This document shows, piece by piece, positions 56,423 through 64,000 of a stretch of DNA of 64,000 nucleotides. The stretch covers positions 18,736,743-18,800,742 of the forward strand of contig OZ021727.1 of NCBI GenBank assembly GCA_963978545.1. Direction: 5' to 3'. This DNA comes from Linyphia triangularis. Its lineage: Eukaryota > Arthropoda > Arachnida > Araneae > Linyphiidae. The translations under genes were made by a program, and so were the position numbers. Position 1 is the first letter of the stretch, and every line of letters starts with the position of its first letter. The notes under the pieces were generated by a model. That model saw only the letters and a list, made by a program, of their open reading frames with translations. It was not told the DNA's origin and made no database searches.

Positions 56423-56852
56423 AAATAGCTTCATTTTAATAGCAAATTTTATAAACAAATATCTAAAATGCGAGCACAAAGTCCATTGTAAGGTCAATTA
56501 AATTCAAGATCTTTGTACTTAAAAAAAAATCGGTTTTTTTTTTTTGTTTTTTTTTTTGCATACCATTTTCAAACGCAATATAGTGCTATACTAAATCGGG
56601 CATTTTTATCAAATTAAGGATAAGCGTTACTGCCTATCGAGATGCACCCTTGACATTTGCCCCCATATAGTCTAGCCACTTATATTATCTATTTATCAGG
56701 GAGGGAAGAAAATTTAACGCTTATCAAACTTTTTTTTAAAAATGTCTCTTCTCAAGGACTTAACGAGACCAAAAATAACATGAAATTCAAACATAATTAC
56801 TGAGAACATTATTGTAATAAAAATGTGCATAATTAAGTAATTGAATATAAAT

Positions 56853-57917
56853 TATACTAAACTTCAACTTAACTAGACATCACTTAAACCAGCGTTCGCC
56901 ACTAACTTTTAGAGACGGGCCGCGTGACTTATGTTAGAACTTTCCGCGGGCCGCAGATTTATACCGAACACCCCAATAAATATAATGATTTACTACATTC
57001 GTTCAATGTTAGAAATGTGATAATTACTAAAGAATCAACAATATAAAACAATTTTGAAAATTGAAACAATAATTTAAGTTTTTCATATTAATAAAATAAC
57101 AATCGATATTTGATTCTTGTTTCAAATAATTAAAAAAATAATTTTCTTTACATCGTAAATCGAAGTCATAAAAGAAGTTAATCTTATGTTACAATATTAC
57201 AATGTGACTTGACATGAAATCATAATCAATAAAGGTATTTAAACCATACCTCTTAAATCTTCCGTTTTAGTCGATGTTAATTGCGAGACGATAACGGCCG
57301 GTCCGCTTTTCACTATCTACTTAGCGTTTAAAACTAGTCTTCGACGCCATTATTGCACTGGAGTCATAGAGATCGCGACTCTTATTTCACATCAAAACAA
57401 AAGGGGCTGTATGCATTAAAACACCGTCAATGCGTCATTGGTAATAATTCAAACTATTGCTTTTTTTATTTTTTCTCGGTGGCAGTCTCAGAAAAAAAAA
57501 AAAAAAAAGGATTTTTCAGACTTACTGACGCTGGCCACTTAATGGAAAACGCGGTTTTTGGTAATGAACACAAAACTATTGAAGACAAATTAAAATTATT
57601 TCCGCAAAATTTGATTTTTGCTCTTCTGTACTGCCGACGGGCCGGAGAAAAAGTTGTTGAGGGCCGGATCTGGCCCGCGGGCCGCCTAGTGGCTGACGCT
57701 GACTTAGACGATGGATCGTCACAGTGCTCATAGGTATTTAATCCATTATGGCGGAGTGAAGACATAATTCTCGCCAAACCTTATAGCCTTTTGTTCTCTA
57801 TAGGGTTGTGGTTTGGCGAACATTATGCTTTCACTCCGCCAAAATGGATTAAATACCTATGAGCACTGCGACGATCTACCGTCTAAGTGATGTCTAGTTA
57901 AGTTGAAGTTTAGTATA
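56853..57917. mobile_element. Palindromic MITE split by hAT-3
   Basis: Left arm 56853-56889 plus 57710 to about 57775, right arm about 57805-57917. Ignoring hAT-3, the two arms form a near-perfect inverted repeat ending TATACTAAACTTCAACTTAA. They also contain GAGCACTG..ACGAT and a GGTATTTAATCCAT block. The central loop is about 25-30 bp. Non-coding. Confidence 0.8.
56890..57701. mobile_element. Non-autonomous hAT element hAT-3 (812 bp)
   Basis: Ends CAGCGTTCGCCACTA and inverted CAGCGTCAGCCACTA. The subterminal sequence is GC-rich (GCGGGCCGC on both sides), as in many hAT families. Flanks ACTTAAAC (56882-56889) and ACTTAGAC (57702-57709) are an 8-bp duplication with one change. It sits in the left arm of the palindromic MITE. 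Internal frames show no transposase character. Confidence 0.8.
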
Positions 57918-58779
57918 GACAAAGAACTTTTCATTTACGTGACAAAAGTCGGATGTCCTAATTAAACTATGATTTTTTTGTTGTTGTTTTTTTCAAATTA
58001 TAAGAATAATGTCATTTTTATATTGGATGAGAAATGCTTGTTGAATGATTTAGGCGTGGTATATCCCTCGTGTTGCTCTTTCGCAATGAAAAATCTTTTA
58101 CAGCTAAACATAAATATTTAGCCAGTTAGGTATCATTATAAATTATCTCCCCATATACTCCCCTATCTCGCGCATTTTTCATGATTACATATTAAAAATA
58201 TAAAACATTTTTTTTCCTATGAGGTATCAGTTCGTTCACAGATGTATTGTAGACAAGCACACGGCGTTATTTATTTCAAGCAAAAAAGATCCATCAAGTT
58301 TGTATGGGAAAGAACCTGAAACATCAGGACTCAGCCGGTTTCAACTGGATCCGAGCAACTTTTTTTATTTTTAGAAAAACACTGTGTTTATACGATACTC
58401 AAAAAGAAAAAAAATTTATGTATATAAAGCATCAAGAGTTTAGATAACGCAGAGCTAGAGTTCTTGGTAAGACCGATGACGTAACGGTGGTGAGGCTTTA
58501 TTACTACCGAATAGGGAGATTTTTTTGTAGCAACGTATCCAATGTGTCCAGATTTTTTTTTTGTTAAAGTTACATGAGCAATCTATAAATATGGATTCTT
58601 CTGGACTAAGATTAGTTCAAAGGTTAGAAATGTGCAATTAACTTGCGGAGTATCTTTAGATGCTGATACTTCAATCTACATACTAAAATAGCTCAGACAA
58701 ATTATTTTTATTGGCAGGGTTATTTACTGTGCAGTGCAACTGAAGTTTTTGTTAAAACCTTGATTTCTTTAAGCGTGAA
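57918..58779. other. AT-rich intergenic DNA, nothing recognised
   Basis: No repeats with clear ends and no coding signal beyond chance frames. Confidence 0.5.
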
Positions 58780-59670
58780 TAGGATTTTCGAAATGAAGTG
58801 TTCATGTTTTCACTTATTTAAATATAAAACGGCCAGTTTTGGCGACATTTTTGGCAAAACTTTTTACATGGACAAAAAAAAAACTGTCAAAATGGCGAAA
58901 TTAGCGATATTCTTCGATGAAAATATTTTGTCTTTTCTTGTGAGTTAACAGGGGAAAAAATCAATCGTTAATAGAAGATGCTCGGGGGCAGAGAGCTCTG
59001 TGTTAAAGGCAATGTTTTTCAACTTTTTACGCCTTTATCGTATTCCTACAAGAATTTCGGAGGTGGGGATGATTAAACCACATCAAGAAGCATTAGCACA
59101 GAGAATTTAATCCAAAAAATTGTCATAGCTGTTTTGTAGCAATTGCTGAAAAACATGATTTTTCATGATTTCAACCTTATAAGAGCATGCTCGATATTAA
59201 CGAAAACCTAAATAGTAGGTCCCATAGCCACCACTATTCCGCATACCAAATAATTTCCATATTTTCACTCTTTTAAATAAAGATTGCCAGTTTGGCGACA
59301 TTTTTTGCAGTAATTTTTACATGGGCTTATAAAAACTCCCACCAAGATGGCGATGTTGTTCGATGTTGTCAGCATAACAGAAACAAATCAATCGTTGATG
59401 GGTGCTGCTCAAGGGTAGAGAGCTCTGTATTAAAGGCACTCGTTTTTCAACTTTTTACGCTTTTATCTCATTTCTACTGGAATTTCGGAGGTGGGGATGT
59501 TTAAAACACCTTAAAAGGCATTACCACAGCGATTTTGATCAAAATCGTTAGAGCCGTTTCTTAGTAATCATTGAAAAATACGGCAGCTACCTTATGCGAA
59601 TGCACGATTTTGACGAAAACTTTAATAGTTGGTCCCATGGCTACCACCAACTCTCACAACAAATTTTAAT
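58780..59670. repeat. Diverged tandem duplication, period about 450 bp
   Basis: Two units (about 58797-59250 and 59252-59670) share in order: GCCAGTTT.GGCGACATTTTT, AATCAATCGTT, AGAGAGCTCTGT.TTAAAGGCA, TTTTTCAACTTTTTACGC, TTTCGGAGGTGGGGATG and GGTCCCAT.GC(C/T)ACCA. Divergence is moderate, so the duplication or family is old. Function unknown. Confidence 0.75.
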
Positions 59671-59699
59671 AACGTAGGTCAATTTGTTCGGGTATTATG

Positions 59700-60352
59700 C
59701 TGACCACGTTTTTTTTTTTTTTTTTTTTAAATTTAATTTTTTTATTCAATTCTAAATGTTTCGAAAAGGCCATAAACAGAATAAATTTCTGCTCAATGCA
59801 CTTTTTCTTTTTTTAATTTGCGATCAAAATTACCTCGTTAAAAGTTGGCGAGAAAACGACTCATTTCGCTGGCTTTAAAAGTGACGTCACGGCTTCGCAA
59901 ACATCCTGGATTGAAATGCAGCAGCGGAAACTAGATTTGCAAGTTTCTAGCAAATCACGCCAACCTGTACGCAATGTGGCAATGGTCTACCAAAGCCAAC
60001 TCTTCAACGCCAACTATTTGGCAGAAACGTCACGATAACCATAAAAACGATAGGGTCTCTTTACGTTACCGACTTTGTTGACTGTTTTAACCGGACTGGC
60101 TCGGTTTTGGAGCATTTTTTTTTCTTAATATTTAAATAACTATTTTTTTTAACGAACTTTTGTTTAAATATTTGTTAAATTTTTTAAAATAAAATTTGTT
60201 AATTATTATCAGAAAAAAATTCTTCATAAATATGTACTAATTTCAATCGTTTTTAAAGAATACAGTAATTGTCCATTGCTCTTAGCTATAATAACGAAAG
60301 GGGACAAATTATTTTGGAACAGTCATCAACAAAGACATCGCACTAAAATGGC

Positions 60353-60399
<47 letters not shown>

Positions 60400-61500
60400 C
60401 ATCAAGTAAGAATACAATCTTGCCAGGAAGAGCAAACAAACGTTATGCACCATTGAATGAAGCTCTTTATGTAAGAGAATTGCCCTTAACCCTATCTCTA
60501 ATTTTTCATAACATTCTACTTTTTAACTCCAGCATTTCAACACTTCTATCGATACAAACTAATCTGAACCTTGATCTGAAAGTGGACTTTTACCCATAAA
60601 TGATTTAACTCAAACTGAAGAAAAAAGGATTTTTTACCTTATTTAGTGAAGCGGTTTTGGTATTTTCACGACTGTAAGAAACTTCGCGTTTCGAAAGTCG
60701 GCAAGGACATCTCAAGGAAACTAAGAAAAGAGATAGGATATGAAGGTTTTAGAGATATTTGTCGGTACAAAAATGCGTCTTAGAACTTTTGAGTAAATAT
60801 TTGGCTCGAATTCGATCGAATATTTAAATAGTTATTGGGGGAAAAAATGAAACTAACTGTTGTAACCACCAACTAAACTCTTTTCAGCCATTACAAGGAA
60901 TAAGTTTATTAAGTGTAAGTAAGACTATTTTCCAACGGCACAGGCCTTTTAAATCACAGAAAATTATATACGTTCGTAACAAGTTTAATTCCACAGATTT
61001 CAGCTACAAAAATATGTATCATAATTCGTTCCTAGATCATAGAAACTAAATGGTTGGTTGGTTGAACTCCCGGCTGGGAGTGGAAAGGAAGGACTTTGTC
61101 AACTACTAGCACCTGCCTCCGCGTACATATGTAAGAGAACCACCTCTCTGGAACAGGTTGAGGTAAAAAGAGAACTTAAAAAAAGGGAGGGGGGTATCAA
61201 ATCATTTCGGTGCAGAAGGAATTTTGTGAAGTTGCCATTTCAATGCTTTCGCTAGGTGAGGACGTGGACACATACTTCCGTAAAAAATTGATTATCCCCC
61301 ATCCAAACATTAAAAAAAAAAAAAAAAAAAAAAGCAGAAACTAAATATAATACAAATATTATCGTATACAAATTGCCAGACTGCAGAAACTAAACTTAAT
61401 ACAAACAAATTTACTAAACGGATGTTAATAACTTTAAAAGGAGTGGCAACATTAACTATGGGACTGATTTTTCAACAGATTGAAAAATTCCGAATTATTG
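59700..61500. other. Intergenic DNA with a 40-nt A homopolymer
   Basis: Contains T-rich tracts near 59710-59750 and 60115-60150, an A run at 60357-60396, and an A run near 61310-61333. No supported gene. Confidence 0.5.
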
Positions 61501-61507
61501 GGTTCTT

Positions 61508-61660
61508 AAAGCGTAGTAGCTTTGTTTTTGCGGTAGGCTGGGGATCGAGCGTGAGACCTTTGGTTTTCTAGCCAGATACTCTATCCACTAGACAAGAAAG
61601 ATCTCAGGTGTCTAGGAGTTGTAACTGTTATTTGTACACGAGACCACCACATAGCCCCTT
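61508..61660 (-). mobile_element. tRNA-derived SINE, copy 1 of 2
   Basis: Minus strand: TTGTCTAGTGGATAGAGTA (A-box region), a B-box-like stretch near GATCCC, and a body containing TGTCTAGGAGTTG on the plus strand. Same structure and orientation as 61851-61995. Confidence 0.6.
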
Positions 61661-61850
61661 CCCAGTGGAGTCGCGAAGGGACGAACAATTGAGTTGCTTG
61701 CGCATGCTGCAGTGTGAGTCGTTGGAGGTTGCTTGCTGTTTGGAAGTGAGTCGCCAAAGTTGCCGAGATGATTGTGTGGAAGTCTTGCAGTATTTTCATA
61801 AGGTGCCGATAGATGGCAGCATGATTCAGTTGTCAGATAGTCCCCAATAA

Positions 61851-61995
61851 AGACTAGTAGCTTATTTTTGCGGTCGCTGGAAATCGATCGGGAGAACTTC
61901 GCTTTCCCAGCCAGGTACTCTATCCACTAGACAAAAGAGATCTCTGATGTCTAGGAGTTGCATCTGTTATTTGTACACGAGACCACCACAGTTCT
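61851..61995 (-). mobile_element. tRNA-derived SINE, copy 2 of 2
   Basis: Shares TACTCTATCCACTAGACAA, GATGTCTAGGAGTTG and CTGTTATTTGTACACGAGAC with the copy 340 bp upstream. B-box-like CGATCGATTTCC on the minus strand. The spacing in direct orientation suggests duplication or two insertions. Confidence 0.6.
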
Positions 61996-61999
61996 GTTA

Positions 62000-64000
62000 A
62001 ATGTACATGATCAACGCCATAAAATATATTTTATTAATAAACTTTACTATTAAACTATTAATAAGTATATATATTCATTAGTAATTAAAATTCGGTAAGA
62101 AATAATTGACATATTGCCATTACTTTAACCAAGATGTTAAAATTGTCATTAATGTATAAATAACAATAACAATAATCGTCAATAGTTGAACTTATAGTAA
62201 CCGGTTTTCTAAATCGAACCATGAAACACATTACTGATTCGTAATTACATTCATATACCATTTATAAAAATTATTTCATTTAAAAAAAAATTATGTGTGT
62301 GAGTTGAGTTGTTGTGTGAAAGAGCTGTTGGACTATTTTCCTAATTTACTTCTAAACATGCCAAGTTAACCCTGAAGAACCAATTCAGTGTTTTCGAAAT
62401 TAACTTTAAATTACTTAATTCTTCATCAAATTTAACGCATCCATAATATTGATGTTTTGGCAGTTTTGTTTCAGTACAAAAAGAAAAAAAGATGTCCAGA
62501 AATCTTCGCTTTCACTCGTATGTTTTGCTTCATTTGCTATCATTACCATTAATCCTCTTCGATTCACAACGAATCTTAAACGAAAACACCCACAAGTTTG
62601 TTTTCCTAAAAATTCGTACAACGACATTTTCAAAATTACAGTTCTGAATTAATAGCTAATATAACAAAAATAAAATCATTCTAAACCGTCTTTATCCTGT
62701 TCGAAAACAAAATGGCTAATCAAAGAGCGCTTGTGTTTAGCGGATGGTAGTTTTCAAAAGCCATCCACTTTGGAATTAACATCTACCGTTTTTAAAATCC
62801 CTCTAAATTGTTATGATCTTGCTTAAACATTTAATTTTCTCCTTTAATCCATGTGTTTTGATCCTGTCTGACTTGTTTTTCTGCAGGTGTGGAAAATCTA
62901 AAGTAGCCTTGAACCTCCCTTTCATTCTCTTGTTGAATTGTGCCATTCCAAGACGGCTAATCCTCCACTAATCCGCTTGACCATGGTTTATGCTTTTGTT
63001 TTTATGGCATGCGCCATTCACGAGGGCAACAGCATCTAAAATTCAGCCTCAAATTACATCACTTATCAAGGGTAACCGAAATGATCTGCTTATATGGTCA
63101 TTTTTGGGAAAAGAATTCAAACGTTTCTGTAAGCTTCGTGACTATTTTTAAAAAGGTAATTTTAACAGAAAGCAAGTGCTAATTTTTAAAAAAATATTTT
63201 GGATCATATAATAACTAAGTATATTAACAAAATTATAAGCAAATGATAAAGAATGTGTTAAATATAATCATATTAGCTGAGGAAAAAACATTTTCACAAA
63301 GCTTCCCACTCCATTTCAATCAATAGTAATTGTGGGATCCAAAAAAATCGACTGCTGATAATATATGCAACCTTACGTGTTGAATTTTATAATTTTTTTT
63401 ATGAATTAATGTATCACTAAATGATACATCGTTTTCTGATGTAAGTGAATAAGCACAATTGTTTTTTAAATAAAACTGTGCTCAAAGTAATTTTTCCTGA
63501 ACGTGAAATCAAAGATATTTTGAACATTAAAAAAAAAAGTATCAACTAAAGAAATTTGTTTTATATTAACATAAATAGCCTATATAATAACTAATATTCT
63601 CTTGTCAAAATAGGCCAAATCTATTTAAAAAAACTTGTTAAAACTAACAATATTTTGTTACATACAATAGGCAAAATTTGGCTTAAAATATAATTGACAT
63701 TATATTATTATATTTGTAAGAAAATATTGCTAAATAAGTTTTTAAGCATTGAAAGCCAAATATTGCTAAAGAATGGAGAATGCAAGGGTTTTAGTGATTT
63801 AATTCCAAAATGTTTGTCGTTATTTATGTTTCAATGGAAACTTTCATTAGGAGAAATTGAAAGCTTTAAAGAATACGAGAATGAGATGTATTTATAATTT
63901 GAATAACATACCGACAAGAAAGCACGAATTTTATCATATTTGCAGATCAGAGTAAAAAACGATTAGCTTTGTAAGATAAAATCAAATTAGAAAGTTAGAC
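62000..64000. other. AT-rich DNA, no gene recognised
   Basis: Short frames only; none has family features or flanking splice signals I trust. Confidence 0.5.

Noticed and set aside
57353..57733. 126-codon frame in hAT-3
   Set aside because: It runs out through the right end of the element and shows no transposase motif; lysine run from a poly-A tract.
60276..60599. 107-codon frame with a poly-Lys run
   Set aside because: The lysines come from a 40-nt A homopolymer; no other coding character.

Overview
The window is AT-rich eukaryotic nuclear DNA: spliced exons with GT/AG boundaries, long introns, and dense DNA transposons, SINEs and LTR elements. The element mix (BEL/Pao, P element, several hAT families, tRNA-derived SINEs, TTAA-flanked MITEs) fits an arthropod, perhaps an arachnid. 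That placement is inference; nothing here fixes the species.

1-13 kb holds the 3' part of one host gene on the + strand. Nine phase-consistent coding exons (479-12863, 257 residues plus stop) encode the C-terminal part of a PTCD3 homologue (mitochondrial ribosomal protein mS39) with an acidic Ser/Asp tail. Its introns carry a reversed LINE RNase H fragment, hAT-like MITEs opening with CAGGGTTCCCAC, three TTAA-flanked MITEs and a tRNA-derived SINE. 13-15 kb holds no gene I can support.

15-45 kb is repeat-built. A decayed Tc1/mariner transposase is interrupted by a SINE with a 13-bp target duplication, and leads into a CT-rich low-complexity array. A 6.4-kb hAT element (hAT-1) sits in that array with an exact 8-bp duplication, CTCTCACT. 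It is followed by more CT array and by a 2.3-kb element with arms of nearly 400 bp in inverted orientation. This ~9.69-kb block occurs three times in direct tandem, nearly identical, with junctions inside CT array. Copies 1 and 2 carry a nested 1,856-bp hAT (hAT-2: BED finger, 16-bp TIRs, target duplication GTTCGAAC). Copy 3 shows the exact empty site, so the insertion can be ordered within the history of the array.

45-55.5 kb holds a ~130-bp tandem repeat, then a P element (33-bp TIRs, 8-bp duplication GTTTGTAT) with a decayed THAP/P-transposase gene. After it comes a complete BEL/Pao retrotransposon: two identical 255-bp LTRs, ACCGT duplications and one open 1,785-residue Gag-Pol frame, so a very recent insertion. 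Its protease motif reads DYG and its RT motif YVDN.

55.5-64 kb is intergenic: a SINE, a fold-back palindrome, a palindromic MITE split by an 812-bp hAT (hAT-3), a diverged ~450-bp tandem duplication, two SINE copies, and otherwise AT-rich DNA without recognisable genes.
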